From NCBI GenBank assembly GCA_947630235.1, contig CANRGN010000012.1, positions 1-44,947 of the forward strand: 44,947 nucleotides of DNA, written 5' to 3'. The first letter of the stretch is position 1. Each line of letters starts with the position of its first letter. The notes beneath the pieces are model-generated. The model made no database searches. It saw only the letters and a program-made list of their open reading frames with translations, and was not told the DNA's origin. Below, piece after piece: positions 1 to 9,320 of this stretch. Position numbers and translations under genes: made by a program. The DNA comes from an uncultured Clostridia bacterium (lineage in GTDB: Bacteria > Bacillota > Clostridia > TANB77 > CAG-508).

Positions 1-44
1 TTGCTTAACGACAAGACCTATTTTAGCACCCTATTTTACATATG

Positions 45-782
45 TCAATACCATTTTTTCAAAAAATCAAAAATTTTATTTTTTATTATATTCATCTTTC
101 CAATTTCTATATATCCTTCTAAAGCATTTAACTTTCTTTCTATAATTTTCTTTTCTCTAATTATCTCAAAACTTCTTTTAAAATTAATATCAAATATAAA
201 ACATAATGTAACAAATATTCTTCTTATATCAGATTTAGCTTTATTAGATATCAATACTAAATTCTCATTTAGTACTGCATTAAATAATTCATCTTCTACA
301 ATAAAATTATTATCATTAATATTATTTCCCTGCATATCCATAATATCAATTTTATCTGCATCTCTTACTAATTTTGCAAAAAACAATTCTTTTTTAGTTA
401 AACCTTCTTCTATATCAAATTTATTATGATTTTTTACTGCTTTTAATATAATTTTTTTATCTTCATCTTCATTAACAAATTTAGAAATATAATCATCTTT
501 TATTAATATTTCATATCCCATATCTCCATGATCAAAAGATAATAAGTCATTAAATGTGCCATATTCAGTAGTTTGTTTAAATCTTGCTATATCATGAAGT
601 AATGCACATAAAAATGCTAAATATTGGTCATGTTCATTTAAATTCTCACTTATTGCTATATCTTTTGCATAATCCACTACTCTAAAAGTATGTTTATATT
701 TCATTTTTACATCTTTATTTTCAAAAGAAAAATTTTTAGTATAATTATTAAATTCAATTATTGCTTTATTAAAATCATTCAT
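45..782 (-). CDS. HD-domain metal-dependent phosphohydrolase
   Basis: The protein has 245 residues and a full set of HD-superfamily metal ligands in order: H31 (KHTFRV), H63-D64 (LLHDIARF), H85 (FDHGD), H119 (NHNKF) and a late Asp in RDADKID near 141-143. Such proteins hydrolyse phosphate esters of nucleotides or similar small molecules; the substrate here cannot be told. The start at 782 is chosen because AAAGGAG lies just before it; a longer reading frame begins inside argS and has no ribosome binding site. The gene follows argS by 16 bp on the same strand and is probably cotranscribed with it under the T-box. No membrane segment or second domain is visible. Confidence 0.8.
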   Translation of the reverse strand: MNDFNKAIIEFNNYTKNFSFENKDVKMKYKHTFRVVDYAKDIAISENLNEHDQYLAFLCALLHDIARFKQTTEYGTFNDLLSFDHGDMGYEILIKDDYISKFVNEDEDKKIILKAVKNHNKFDIEEGLTKKELFFAKLVRDADKIDIMDMQGNNINDNNFIVEDELFNAVLNENLVLISNKAKSDIRRIFVTLCFIFDINFKRSFEIIREKKIIERKLNALEGYIEIGKMNIIKNKIFDFLKKWY

Positions 783-798
783 TTTTTCTCCTTTTATA

Positions 799-2505
799 TT
801 ACATTCTATCTGGCATTTCAATTCCTAGCAAACTACATCCTATTTTTAACGTAATACCAACACAATAAGTTAAATAAGCTCTAGCATCTTGTATATCTTT
901 TTCTTCCCCTATTATTTTATTTTCATTATAAAAAACACTATAACTTTGAGCAAGTTCAATTAAAAATCTTGTTAGCAAACATGTTTCATTCTTTTCTGTA
1001 ACGCTATTTAAAACATCTCCAAAATTATATAAATAATTTATAACATTCAAACTAGCATCATCTTGAAGCATTGTATAATATTTTTCATTAAAATTAGGAA
1101 TGTATCCTAATTTTTCTAAAACACTTTTTGTTCTAACATATATATATTGAACATAAGGGCCAGTTTCACCCTGAAAATTCAAAACGCGGTCCCAATCAAA
1201 AATTTGATCTTTTATTAATGTATTATTTAAATTATTAAAAACCACAGCTCCAATTCCAATTTTTTTAGCATTTTCATCTCTATTTTCCATATCAGGATTT
1301 TTTTCTTCAATAACTTTTTGAACTCTATCAATTGCTTCATTAAGAACATCTTCTACTTTAACAACAGTTCCTTCTCTTGTAGACATTTTTCCTGTTGTAA
1401 GCCTTGTCATTCCATATTGAATATGAAATAATCCATTTTTACACTTTTCAGGAATATCTAAAAGTTTTGCAACTTCAAAAATTTGTCTAAAGTGAAGCGC
1501 TTGTTCATATGCAACAACATATAAACATTTATCAAAATTATATTCTTTTGCCCTATACATTATTGCTGATAAATCTCTATTAGCATACGTACTAGAGCCA
1601 TCTGATTTCTCAAGCATACATACACCCAGCTTCTTATCCTCTAAATCTACAATTTTAGCACCATCAGATACAACTAACTGACCAGATTTTTCAAGTTCTT
1701 CCATAACTTTATTAGAATTTTTTGCACAATCAGCTTCACCTCTTAAAGAATCAAAACTTACCCCTAATAACTTATATATTTTTTCAAATTCATCTAAACT
1801 TATTTTTCTAAAATCTTCCCATAATTTAGTGCAATATTCATCTCCCTCTTCTAATAATTTAAAATTATTTCTACAAGAATCTAAAACACTTTCATCTTCT
1901 TTACACAAGTCATTTATTCTAACATATATTTTCATAAGTTCATTTATTGGATCTTTTGATAAATCATATTCTGCTCCCCATCTTTTATATCCCTCTATTA
2001 ACTTTCCAAATTGAGTTCCATAATCTCCTAAATGATTAATACCTATAACATTATATCCTTGAGATTTATATATTTTATAAAGTGATGCTCCAATAATAGT
2101 GGTTCTCAAATGACCTATATGAAAAGGTTTTGCAATATTTGGAGAAGAATATTCAACACAAATTGTTTTTCCATTTCCAATATTAGAAAATCCAAATTTT
2201 TCTTTTTTATTATTAAATTCTTCAAGGACTTCTTTTGCTAATAAATCTTTATTTATATAAAAATTTAAATAACCATTAACAATATTAATATCTTTTAATT
2301 CCTCACCTAAATCCATTTGTTCTTTTATTTCATTTGCAATTATCATAGGAGATTTCTTTAAAACCTTTGCAAGTTTAAAACAAGGGAAAGAATAATCTCC
2401 CATATCTTTATTAGGCGGTATTTCTATATAACTTGCTAATTCATTTGTATCAATTTGAGTTATTTTTGCAATTTTTTCTGATATAACTAATTTAAAATTT
2501 TTCAT
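799..2505 (-). CDS. argS: arginyl-tRNA synthetase
   Basis: This class I enzyme charges tRNA-Arg with arginine using ATP in the cytoplasm. The 568-residue length is normal. The N-terminal Add-1 domain covers about the first 100 residues. The HIGH signature is at 129-132 (HIGHLRTT), the KMSKS equivalent is GKMSTREGT in the second half, and the C-terminal anticodon-binding DALR domain ends in LLGIEMPDRM, typical of the family. The gene is preceded by a T-box leader with its own promoter, so expression should rise when tRNA-Arg is uncharged. An HD-domain gene follows directly. Confidence 0.97.
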   Translation of the reverse strand: MKNFKLVISEKIAKITQIDTNELASYIEIPPNKDMGDYSFPCFKLAKVLKKSPMIIANEIKEQMDLGEELKDINIVNGYLNFYINKDLLAKEVLEEFNNKKEKFGFSNIGNGKTICVEYSSPNIAKPFHIGHLRTTIIGASLYKIYKSQGYNVIGINHLGDYGTQFGKLIEGYKRWGAEYDLSKDPINELMKIYVRINDLCKEDESVLDSCRNNFKLLEEGDEYCTKLWEDFRKISLDEFEKIYKLLGVSFDSLRGEADCAKNSNKVMEELEKSGQLVVSDGAKIVDLEDKKLGVCMLEKSDGSSTYANRDLSAIMYRAKEYNFDKCLYVVAYEQALHFRQIFEVAKLLDIPEKCKNGLFHIQYGMTRLTTGKMSTREGTVVKVEDVLNEAIDRVQKVIEEKNPDMENRDENAKKIGIGAVVFNNLNNTLIKDQIFDWDRVLNFQGETGPYVQYIYVRTKSVLEKLGYIPNFNEKYYTMLQDDASLNVINYLYNFGDVLNSVTEKNETCLLTRFLIELAQSYSVFYNENKIIGEEKDIQDARAYLTYCVGITLKIGCSLLGIEMPDRM

Positions 2506-2520
2506 TTTATATCCTCCTTT

Positions 2521-2764
2521 TAAAAATCAAAAAACACCTCTGAAAAATCCAGAGGTGCTTATAAACACGGTACCACTCTAGTTATTTGTTATAAACAAAT
2601 CACTTAAAACCTTTAACGCTAGTTATGCGAATTACCATACTAAATTCAAGTAATTACTCATAAGTTCTTTTCATTATAATATATATTACTAGACTTTCAC
2701 TCTGTTCTAGCTCGCTAAAATACATTGATTATAACTACTTTTCTTATTCTACGCTTTATCTTAT
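2521..2764 (-). promoter_or_regulatory. T-box leader of argS
   Basis: On the minus strand the T-box sequence TAGAGTGGTACCGTG (2566-2580) is followed by a terminator. The Stem I signature AGCGAGCTAGAA...GAGTGAAAG lies at about 2690-2716, near the 5' end. T-box leaders bind the cognate uncharged tRNA and switch from terminator to antiterminator. A possible Arg specifier AGA is at 2666-2668 in the 3' side of Stem I; I assign it only tentatively. Confidence 0.93.
2535..2557 (-). terminator. T-box conditional terminator
   Basis: A perfect 8-bp stem (CACCTCTG/CAGAGGTG) with a 7-nt loop is followed by a T-run on the minus strand. It lies just after the T-box motif and about 30 bp before the argS start, the expected place for the terminator that competes with the antiterminator. 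Confidence 0.93.
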
Positions 2765-2770
2765 GTTAAT

Positions 2771-2799
2771 AGTATACAATTTTATTTATATAATGTCAA
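2771..2799 (-). promoter_or_regulatory. sigma-A promoter of argS leader
   Basis: On the minus strand, TTGACA (2794-2799) and TATACT (2771-2776) are separated by exactly 17 bp. Transcription would start near 2764, at the 5' end of the T-box leader and just after the vanZ-like gene. Confidence 0.85.
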
Positions 2800-2804
2800 T
2801 AATT

Positions 2805-3272
2805 CTATTCTACTTTATTTTTTGGTTTTACAATTAATTTTCCTAATAACATTATAATCAGTTTCATAACAAAAACTCCTGTTATAACGCCCAAAGAATC
2901 TATAAACACATCTTTTATTTGACCGGATCTTCCTGGAACAAATAATTGATGAATTTCATCTGTTATTGCATATATTATTCCCATTATTATAGCAAATATG
3001 ATTTGTTTAAATTCATTAATTTTAAAAGTGGCAATTAATGAAAAAAACAAAGTTCCACCTATCGCATATTCAGAATAATGAGCTAGTTTTCTAATATATG
3101 GTTCAATTTTTGTTTGGGCCTCAACATCTTCTGTAAACCATGAAGCAACCCATGTACTAAGATTAGATGAATCATCAGAATCTTGTGCTGAAAATCCAAA
3201 TACTAAATTCATCCAACACAAAATAAGTATAATTATTACAATTCTTAATATTATTATTCGTTTATTTTTCAA
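2805..3272 (-). CDS. VanZ-family membrane protein
   Basis: The 155-residue protein has the VanZ pattern: an N-terminal membrane helix (about 8-27), FSAQDS followed by a Ser-rich stretch, RKLAHYSEYAIGG, a second and third helix, the highly conserved YAITDEIHQLFVPGRSGQ (about 111-128), KDVFIDSLGV and a final helix. VanZ proteins include a low-level teicoplanin resistance factor, but most family members have no assigned role. It is the last gene of a tight minus-strand operon behind the nucleoside kinase and RNHCP genes (gaps of 9 and 13 bp). Confidence 0.9.
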   Translation of the reverse strand: MKNKRIIILRIVIIILILCWMNLVFGFSAQDSDDSSNLSTWVASWFTEDVEAQTKIEPYIRKLAHYSEYAIGGTLFFSLIATFKINEFKQIIFAIIMGIIYAITDEIHQLFVPGRSGQIKDVFIDSLGVITGVFVMKLIIMLLGKLIVKPKNKVE

Positions 3273-3285
3273 TTTAAATCTCCCA

Positions 3286-3591
3286 TTAATGCTTTGCAGA
3301 AAGTTTTATTATTAAATCCATATCATCATCTTCAGCCGATTTATTTTTTCTTATCATTCCACATTTTTTACATTTAAATATTATAACATATCCCTTTTTT
3401 CCATCAATTTCTAAACCTATAGGTTCTAATTGACCTTTACATTCTTCTGCTCTATCACCTGGATTTTTATCAACATGCTTAGAATAAAGGCAATAAGGGC
3501 AATGATTTCTACAAGAATACCCTAATTTTCTAACATATCTGCCACAATTTTCACATTTAAAATCTTCGTCTATTACTGTAAAATTTGACAT
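3286..3591 (-). CDS. RNHCP-domain zinc-ribbon protein
   Basis: This 101-residue protein carries the RNHCP signature for which the family is named (CRNHCPYCLYSKHVD, residues 27-41), preceded by CENC at 13-16 and followed by PGDR and a C-terminal CKKC pair. The Cys pairs suggest two zinc ribbons. The molecular function of the family is not known to me. It sits between the nucleoside kinase and the VanZ-like gene with short gaps, so the three are probably one transcript. Confidence 0.88.
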   Translation of the reverse strand: MSNFTVIDEDFKCENCGRYVRKLGYSCRNHCPYCLYSKHVDKNPGDRAEECKGQLEPIGLEIDGKKGYVIIFKCKKCGMIRKNKSAEDDDMDLIIKLSAKH

Positions 3592-3600
3592 AAAAACTCC

Positions 3601-5229
3601 TTATTCAAAAATGCTTCCACCAATAAACTCTCTAATTAAAGAATTATTAGGAATCATCTCTTCATATTCAAAATCCTCAAAATATTTTAATAAAGCTATT
3701 AGTCTTCTAGCTTTACTATATTCAGGATCTGCATTTGTAATTTCTTCTAATAATGGAATAGCATATTTTCTTAAAGCAGAAAGTTCATATATTATTGATG
3801 AATTAAACATGCAATCTGCATCATCTTGAAATGGGAATATATTTTTTTGTTCTCCTCTATTTACAGAATGCCACATTTCTAATGTATGCTTTGCAGAATA
3901 TCCTCTAAAATTATAATCTCTAACTATTCTTCTAATTAATCTTGTATCTGTACTTGAAATTCTATTATAATAATCTATATTTAACACAGTTAAATCACTT
4001 ATGTATATTTTAAATTTATTTTCTTTTGGTATTAAATCAGTTAATTTATCATTTAAACAATGAATTCCTTCCATAATTAAAACTTCGTCTTTATTAAGTT
4101 TTAATTTATTGCCTAAATATTTTTTATGCCCTGTAATAAAATCAAATGTAGGTAATTCAATTTCTTCACCTTTCAATAATTTAAGTACATGATCATTTAA
4201 TAAATCTCTATCTATTGCTTCAATACATTCAAAATCAAATTTTCCAAATTCATCTTTTGGATTATTTTCTCTTTCTACAAAATAATTATCTACTGATATG
4301 GTTACAGGTTTAATTCCATTAACTCTTAAAGCCATTCCTAGTTTTCCAGCAAAAGTAGTTTTTCCAGAAGATGATGGACCAGCTATAAGAACTAATCTTA
4401 CATTATTTTTTTCCTTTATTTGACTAGCAATTTGCGCTATTTTCTTTTCATGTAAGGCTTCAGATAATAAAATTAATTCTTTAGCATTTCCTTCTTTTAT
4501 TTTTTTATTTAATCTTGACACTGTATTTATCTTTAAAAGTTTATATAAATCATCATATTCATCCATAGCTGTCATTAAATTTAAACTTTGCTTTTCATCT
4601 TTTATTTCATTAGGATGTTCTATACTAGGATATGAAATTAAAAATCCATTTCTAAACTTTTTAATTTCAAATAAATCTGCAAAGCCAGTTGAAGCAGGCA
4701 TTGTTCCATAGAAATAATTATAATAATCTTCACAATAATATAAAGAAACTTTATCTTTATCTGCATTAACTTGAAGTCTTCCTCTAATTGTACCTTCTTT
4801 TTTATAAAATTCTTCTGCTTCTTCCATTGTCATTATTTTTTTTATAATTGGAAGATCCAATTTAACTAATTCTTTCATTCTATTATCAACTTTTCCTATT
4901 AAATCTTCTGTAACCTCCATATTATCAATTTCACAGAACATTGAATTTCTAAGTTGATAATTTATAGTAAGCAAAGCTTCAGGACATACATCATAAAAAG
5001 CTTTACTCATTAAATATAATAGACCTCTAATATAAACTAACATACCTTCTCTATGAGATCTATCAATAAACCTTATTTCACCATCTTTTCCAACTATATG
5101 CTTTAAAGAAGCAACTTCATTATTATATATTGCAGCAATTGCGTTTTTTGGCATTTCTTCTTTTAAAGCTTCTCTAATTTGTATTCTATCTTTAATTATA
5201 AACTCTTTTCCATTACATTGTATTTTCAT
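3601..5229 (-). CDS. TGS-domain nucleoside (uridine-type) kinase
   Basis: The 542-residue protein combines a threonyl-tRNA-synthetase-like N-terminal half with a uridine kinase-type P-loop domain. The N-terminus (about 1-60) resembles a TGS domain and is followed by a region like the ThrRS editing-domain core. The Walker A motif GPSSSGKTTFAGKL is near residue 285, and SVDNYFVER and IMEGIHCLND fit the phosphoribulokinase/uridine kinase family. The expected activity is ATP-dependent phosphorylation of a nucleoside, but the natural substrate of this fused family is not certain. It is the first gene of the kinase-RNHCP-VanZ operon; AAGAAGG precedes the start. Confidence 0.88.
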   Translation of the reverse strand: MKIQCNGKEFIIKDRIQIREALKEEMPKNAIAAIYNNEVASLKHIVGKDGEIRFIDRSHREGMLVYIRGLLYLMSKAFYDVCPEALLTINYQLRNSMFCEIDNMEVTEDLIGKVDNRMKELVKLDLPIIKKIMTMEEAEEFYKKEGTIRGRLQVNADKDKVSLYYCEDYYNYFYGTMPASTGFADLFEIKKFRNGFLISYPSIEHPNEIKDEKQSLNLMTAMDEYDDLYKLLKINTVSRLNKKIKEGNAKELILLSEALHEKKIAQIASQIKEKNNVRLVLIAGPSSSGKTTFAGKLGMALRVNGIKPVTISVDNYFVERENNPKDEFGKFDFECIEAIDRDLLNDHVLKLLKGEEIELPTFDFITGHKKYLGNKLKLNKDEVLIMEGIHCLNDKLTDLIPKENKFKIYISDLTVLNIDYYNRISSTDTRLIRRIVRDYNFRGYSAKHTLEMWHSVNRGEQKNIFPFQDDADCMFNSSIIYELSALRKYAIPLLEEITNADPEYSKARRLIALLKYFEDFEYEEMIPNNSLIREFIGGSIFE

Positions 5230-5262
5230 AGATAACCTTCTTTCTTTTGAAAAAATAAAATC

Positions 5263-5283
5263 AGCAGATAAAAAATATCTGCT
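5263..5283 (-). terminator. terminator after the small membrane protein gene
   Basis: AGCAGATA and TATCTGCT form an 8-bp stem with a short A/T loop, followed by a T-rich run on the minus strand. It separates the 62-residue membrane protein gene from the nucleoside kinase operon. Confidence 0.7.
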
Positions 5284-5286
5284 AAA

Positions 5287-5475
5287 CTAGAAACAAAAAT
5301 AAAAAATAAGACCTCCCAAAATAACTAAAATAAATCCAAATATCTTTAGACCTAAAGTAGCTTCATTTAAATCTCCCATTGTAAAATATTTTTTTACAAT
5401 TAGTCTAGCATCATATATAAATTTTATTCCGCATACTAATGCAATTATACCTATAAAAAGCAAAAATATCTTCAT
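5287..5475 (-). CDS. small two-helix membrane protein
   Basis: The 62-residue protein has two hydrophobic helices (about 3-20 and 44-61) joined by a charged linker with DARLIVKKYF. AGAGGA lies before the start and a hairpin terminator lies after the stop, which support a real gene. I do not recognise the family. It stands alone between recG and the nucleoside kinase operon. Confidence 0.65.
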   Translation of the reverse strand: MKIFLLFIGIIALVCGIKFIYDARLIVKKYFTMGDLNEATLGLKIFGFILVILGGLIFYFCF

Positions 5476-5628
5476 TTTAACATCCTCTTATTATCCTAAT
5501 AAAACAATTTATTTCTTCAAATTTCGCTATTTTATTGTAATCTTTTTTGTACTTTTTGTCAACAAAAAAAGTTTGTATTAAAACTAATTCTTAATAATAT
5601 TGCAAAATGAATATTTTTCTATTTATAA

Positions 5629-7677
5629 CTATATTTCAATTCTCTCTCCAAATTTTTTATCAACAATCTTCTTTAATCTAAAATTTTCTTCTTTTTCTAA
5701 ATTTTCATCATTGTTAATTATTTCATTGCAAATTGCTTGAACTTTTTTTAGCATATTAATATCTTGAAATAAATTTGCAATCTTAAATTCTGGAAGTCCA
5801 TGTTGTCTAGTTCCAAAAAATTCTCCAGAACCTCTTAATTCTAGATCTTTTTCTGAAATTACAAAACCATCATTTGTACTAGAAATAACCTTCATTCTCT
5901 CTTTTATAATCTGAGAATTTCCTTGATATTTTAATATACAATATGATTGAAATTCACCTCTTCCAACTCTACCTCTTAATTGGTGAAGTTGTGCTAAGCC
6001 AAATCTTTCAGCATTTTCTATTACCATTATATTACTATTTGGAACATTTACACCTACTTCTATAACTGTAGTTGATATTAATATATCAATTTCACCATTT
6101 TTAAATCTATCCATTATTTCATCTTTTTCTTTTGGCTTCATTTTTCCATGTAAATATTCAACTTTATAATTTCTAAAAACTTTTGTTTTATAATTTTCTG
6201 CTAATTCCATTACAGATTTTGCATTTATTTCCTCATTTTCTTCAACTAAAGGACATACTATATAAGCTTGTCTTCCTTGATTAACATTTTTTTCAATAAA
6301 AGCATTTACTCTTTGCTCTAACTGTTTTGTAACAGCGTAAGTTTCTATTTTTTTTCTATTTGGTGGAAGTTCATCAATTATCGAAATATCTAGATCTCCG
6401 TATAAAATTAAAGCAAGAGTTCTAGGAATTGGAGTAGCTGTCATAACTAAAACATCTGGATTGCTACCTTTTGCCACTATTTTACTTCTTTGTCTTACAC
6501 CAAATCTATGTTGTTCATCTGTTACTACTAATCCTAAATTTTTGAACACAACATTTTCTTCTAAAATAGCATGAGTTCCTATTAATATATCTATTTCTCC
6601 ATTACTTAATCGCTCTAATAATTGCTCTTTTTTCTTTTTTGTAATCCCACTAATCAATAATTCACATTTAATACCAGTATCTTTTAAAATATTCACAAAT
6701 GATTCAAGATGTTGAGTTGCCAAAATTGCTGTAGGAGCCATTATAGCCACTTGATATCCTGATTTTACAGCTTTATATGCAGAAAGTATTGCAATTACTG
6801 TTTTTCCAGATCCAACATCTCCTTGAAGCAATCTATTCATTGTTTTTTCTGATTCCATATCTTTTTCTATTTCTTCTAGTACTCTCAATTGCGCTTTAGT
6901 AAGACTAAATGGAAGCTTATTTATAATATCACTTATATAAACATCTTTACGAAAAGATATTCCTTTCTTTTCTTTATCAATATTTTTTTTCAAACTTATT
7001 AAAGCTAACTGCATTGATAAAAGCTCTTCAAAAACTAATCTTTTTCTAGCTTTATTAAAACATTCAAAATTATTTGGAAAATGAATTTGCTTTATTGCAG
7101 TATTTATATCATATAAATTATATTTTTCTATTAAATAATCTGGAAGTGTTTCATCCATTTTTCCATATATCTCTTTTATTCCTTCTTCTATTATTTTTCT
7201 AATTGTATTTTGAGATAAACTATAAGTAAGAGGATATATAGGAATAATTTTACCTGTATTTTTATCAACATTTTCTAAATCAAAAACTGGAGACTGCATT
7301 TCTACTTTTCCAGCTTTAATATTAACTTTACCATAAAATTTATATCTATTATGTATATTTATACTATTTTTTAAATAACCTTGATTATACCATGTAATTT
7401 GACATGAGCCAGTTTCGTCTCTAACTACCAATTTACATATTGTTAGATTTTTTCTAATTTTTAATTCTGTTAATCTTGTTATAGGTATAGCGGAAATTAA
7501 AGCTTCTTCCCCATCTATCAAATCACATATATTTTTTGGCTTACTTCTATCTTCATATTCTCTTGGATAATATGTAATTAAATCCTCTAATGTAAAAATT
7601 CCTAATTTATTTAAAAGTTTAACTCTATTAGGCCCTACACCCTTTATAAATTGAACTTCCTTTTCTAAATTTATCAT
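5629..7677 (-). CDS. recG: ATP-dependent DNA helicase RecG
   Basis: RecG is a superfamily 2 helicase that reverses stalled replication forks and branch-migrates Holliday junctions. The 682 residues are full length. The N-terminal wedge/OB-fold starts with FIKGVGPNRVKLLNKLGI. Helicase motifs are in order: Walker A GDVGSGKT, the DEQHRFGV box (DExx variant), ATPIPRT, and QLRGRVGRG near the C-terminus, followed by the RecG-specific GSGEFFGTRQHGLPEFK. An intergenic repeat copy lies directly upstream (7711-7855), so the promoter is either inside it or within the roughly 30 bp between it and the start. Confidence 0.97.
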   Translation of the reverse strand: MINLEKEVQFIKGVGPNRVKLLNKLGIFTLEDLITYYPREYEDRSKPKNICDLIDGEEALISAIPITRLTELKIRKNLTICKLVVRDETGSCQITWYNQGYLKNSINIHNRYKFYGKVNIKAGKVEMQSPVFDLENVDKNTGKIIPIYPLTYSLSQNTIRKIIEEGIKEIYGKMDETLPDYLIEKYNLYDINTAIKQIHFPNNFECFNKARKRLVFEELLSMQLALISLKKNIDKEKKGISFRKDVYISDIINKLPFSLTKAQLRVLEEIEKDMESEKTMNRLLQGDVGSGKTVIAILSAYKAVKSGYQVAIMAPTAILATQHLESFVNILKDTGIKCELLISGITKKKKEQLLERLSNGEIDILIGTHAILEENVVFKNLGLVVTDEQHRFGVRQRSKIVAKGSNPDVLVMTATPIPRTLALILYGDLDISIIDELPPNRKKIETYAVTKQLEQRVNAFIEKNVNQGRQAYIVCPLVEENEEINAKSVMELAENYKTKVFRNYKVEYLHGKMKPKEKDEIMDRFKNGEIDILISTTVIEVGVNVPNSNIMVIENAERFGLAQLHQLRGRVGRGEFQSYCILKYQGNSQIIKERMKVISSTNDGFVISEKDLELRGSGEFFGTRQHGLPEFKIANLFQDINMLKKVQAICNEIINNDENLEKEENFRLKKIVDKKFGERIEI

Positions 7678-7710
7678 TATTTTCTCCTAATATTTATATT
7701 AATTTTATAA

Positions 7711-7855
7711 GAACAATAGTGAACATTTTCTTATATCAGATTGTTAAATATATTGCAAAGTCCACGTTAAATTGTTCGTGCACCAATTTTTACCAAAATT
7801 GTGCAAAATGTTTTACTTAAGCCTATCAACAAAGAACTTACTTACTGAATAAAAA
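7711..7855 (+). repeat. interspersed ~145-bp intergenic repeat, copy A
   Basis: Full-length copy running from GAACAATAGTGAAC to ACTGAATAAAAA. Stem 1 is formed by the 5' end and the ...CCACGTTAAATTGTTC block. Stem 2 is TGCACC-AATTTT/AAAATT-GTGCA. The 3' block ends in CTGAATAAAAA. It lies between recG and an unknown gene, both on the minus strand, and is the only full copy without an adjacent terminator hairpin. Confidence 0.85.
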
Positions 7856-7863
7856 TTAATATA

Positions 7864-8322
7864 TTATTTATCTTTGGTTTTTATTCTAAATATATTTAAA
7901 ATTTTTCTAAACAATTTTTTAAACCATTTTTCTTTAGGTAAAATTGGTAATGTTGTTTCTTCAGTATCTAAAGCAGGAGCAGAATTACAAACCAATTCAT
8001 CATCATAATTTTCTATAACTTCATCTTTAAATCTTTCCTGATCTAAAGAATATATTTTTTCCAGTTTTTCTTTTTCACTTTCATCTTCTATCCAATAATG
8101 TAAATTCAAAAAAGCAATTATTGCAACTGCTTTTCTTGAAATAGATTTTTCATTTAAAGAAGTCAAATTATTTTTATCAAAATTTGGTATGTAATTCTTA
8201 TCTCTATTGTTTTCTATAAATTCATATAATTTCTTAGGTATTTTATTTTTATATTCATCACCTAAGAAATTGATTATTTCATATACTTCAGAATAAGATT
8301 CCTTAGTGCTAGAATATCTCAT
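7864..8322 (-). CDS. hypothetical protein with basic C-terminus
   Basis: I do not recognise this 152-residue protein. It starts MRYSSTKESY and is mostly helical and charged, with an acidic middle section and a C-terminal amphipathic, strongly basic tail (WFKKLFRKILNIFRIKTKDK) that could touch membrane or nucleic acid. The start at 8322 is preferred over an upstream ATG because AAGGCG lies at the right distance. It is divergent from the pseudouridine synthase gene and has a repeat copy just after its stop. Confidence 0.6.
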   Translation of the reverse strand: MRYSSTKESYSEVYEIINFLGDEYKNKIPKKLYEFIENNRDKNYIPNFDKNNLTSLNEKSISRKAVAIIAFLNLHYWIEDESEKEKLEKIYSLDQERFKDEVIENYDDELVCNSAPALDTEETTLPILPKEKWFKKLFRKILNIFRIKTKDK

Positions 8323-8418
8323 TAATTCGCCTTCTTTCAACATAATTTTCACTTAAATTTTACCAAAATTTTGCTTAAAAGTCTAGTATTTATTTAAATT
8401 ATAATTTGCTAAATAATA

Positions 8419-8447
8419 TTGATATATCTAGAAATATTTTGTATAAT
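8419..8447 (+). promoter_or_regulatory. promoter of the leaderless pseudouridine synthase gene
   Basis: TTGATA (8419-8424) and TATAAT (8442-8447) are separated by 17 bp. The ATG of the gene is at 8454, only six bases after the -10 box, so the predicted transcription start coincides with the start codon. Confidence 0.8.
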
Positions 8448-8453
8448 TTTTTT

Positions 8454-9320
8454 ATGAGAAAATTAATTGTAAATGAAAAATATAATAATAAAAAATTAAA
8501 TAGTTTTATTTTAGATAAATTTAAAAATCTTAAACAAAATACTTTATACAAAGCACTTAGAAAAAAAGATATTAAAATAAATAATGTTAGAGTATCTGAA
8601 AATAAAACAATATATTTAGGAGATGAAATATCAATATATATTTCAGACGAATTACTATTTGGAAAACTTAATATCGATTTAAAAATAATTTTTGAAGATA
8701 ATAATATTTTAGTTATCTTTAAACCTAAAAATATTTCAGTTACTGAAGATTCATCATATAATGATAAGACTTTAAGTACACTTATAAAAGAAAAATTTGG
8801 AAATAATGTAGAACCATGCCATAGACTAGATAGAAATACATCTGGCTTGGTTTTATTTGCTAAAAACGAGGTAGCTTTAAAAATTCTACTTGAAAAATTC
8901 AAAAATAAAGAAATAGAAAAATATTATAAAGCTAGTGTATATGGGATTCCAAAAGAAAAACATAAAATTATTAAAGCATATTTATTTAAAGATAATAAAA
9001 AAAGTCTAGTATATATTTCAGATACTCCAAAAAAAGGTTATATAGAAATTATTACAGAATATACTTTAATTTCTTCTGATGTTCAAAATAATACAAGCAT
9101 TTTAGATGTAAAACTACATACAGGAAGAACACATCAAATTAGAGCTCATCTAGCACATATAGGACTTCCTATTTTAGGAGATGGAAAATATGGAATAAAT
9201 GAAATCAATAAAAAGCTTGGATTAAAAACCCAAGAACTTTCAAGTTATAAACTAGTATTTAATTTTAATACAGATAGTGGTATTTTAAATTATCTAAAAG
9301 GAAAAATAATAAAAATCTAA
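8454..9320 (+). CDS. RluA-family pseudouridine synthase
   Basis: The enzyme isomerises uridine to pseudouridine in rRNA or tRNA. The 288 residues begin directly with an S4-type RNA-binding domain (about 1-62; ALRKKDIKINNVRV). The catalytic Asp is in HRLDRNTSGLVLFAK, and TGRTHQIRAHLAHIGLPILGD is the family's C-terminal signature. A TTG 48 bases upstream is in frame but would place the start upstream of the -10 box. The ATG at 8454 has no Shine-Dalgarno sequence and lies at the predicted +1, so translation is probably leaderless. A repeat copy begins on the base after the stop codon. The target uridine cannot be assigned. Confidence 0.92.
   Translation: MRKLIVNEKYNNKKLNSFILDKFKNLKQNTLYKALRKKDIKINNVRVSENKTIYLGDEISIYISDELLFGKLNIDLKIIFEDNNILVIFKPKNISVTEDSSYNDKTLSTLIKEKFGNNVEPCHRLDRNTSGLVLFAKNEVALKILLEKFKNKEIEKYYKASVYGIPKEKHKIIKAYLFKDNKKSLVYISDTPKKGYIEIITEYTLISSDVQNNTSILDVKLHTGRTHQIRAHLAHIGLPILGDGKYGINEINKKLGLKTQELSSYKLVFNFNTDSGILNYLKGKIIKI

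Noticed and set aside
1..429. 142-residue plus-strand frame
   Set aside because: It is antisense to the HD phosphohydrolase, which has all metal ligands and a good start.
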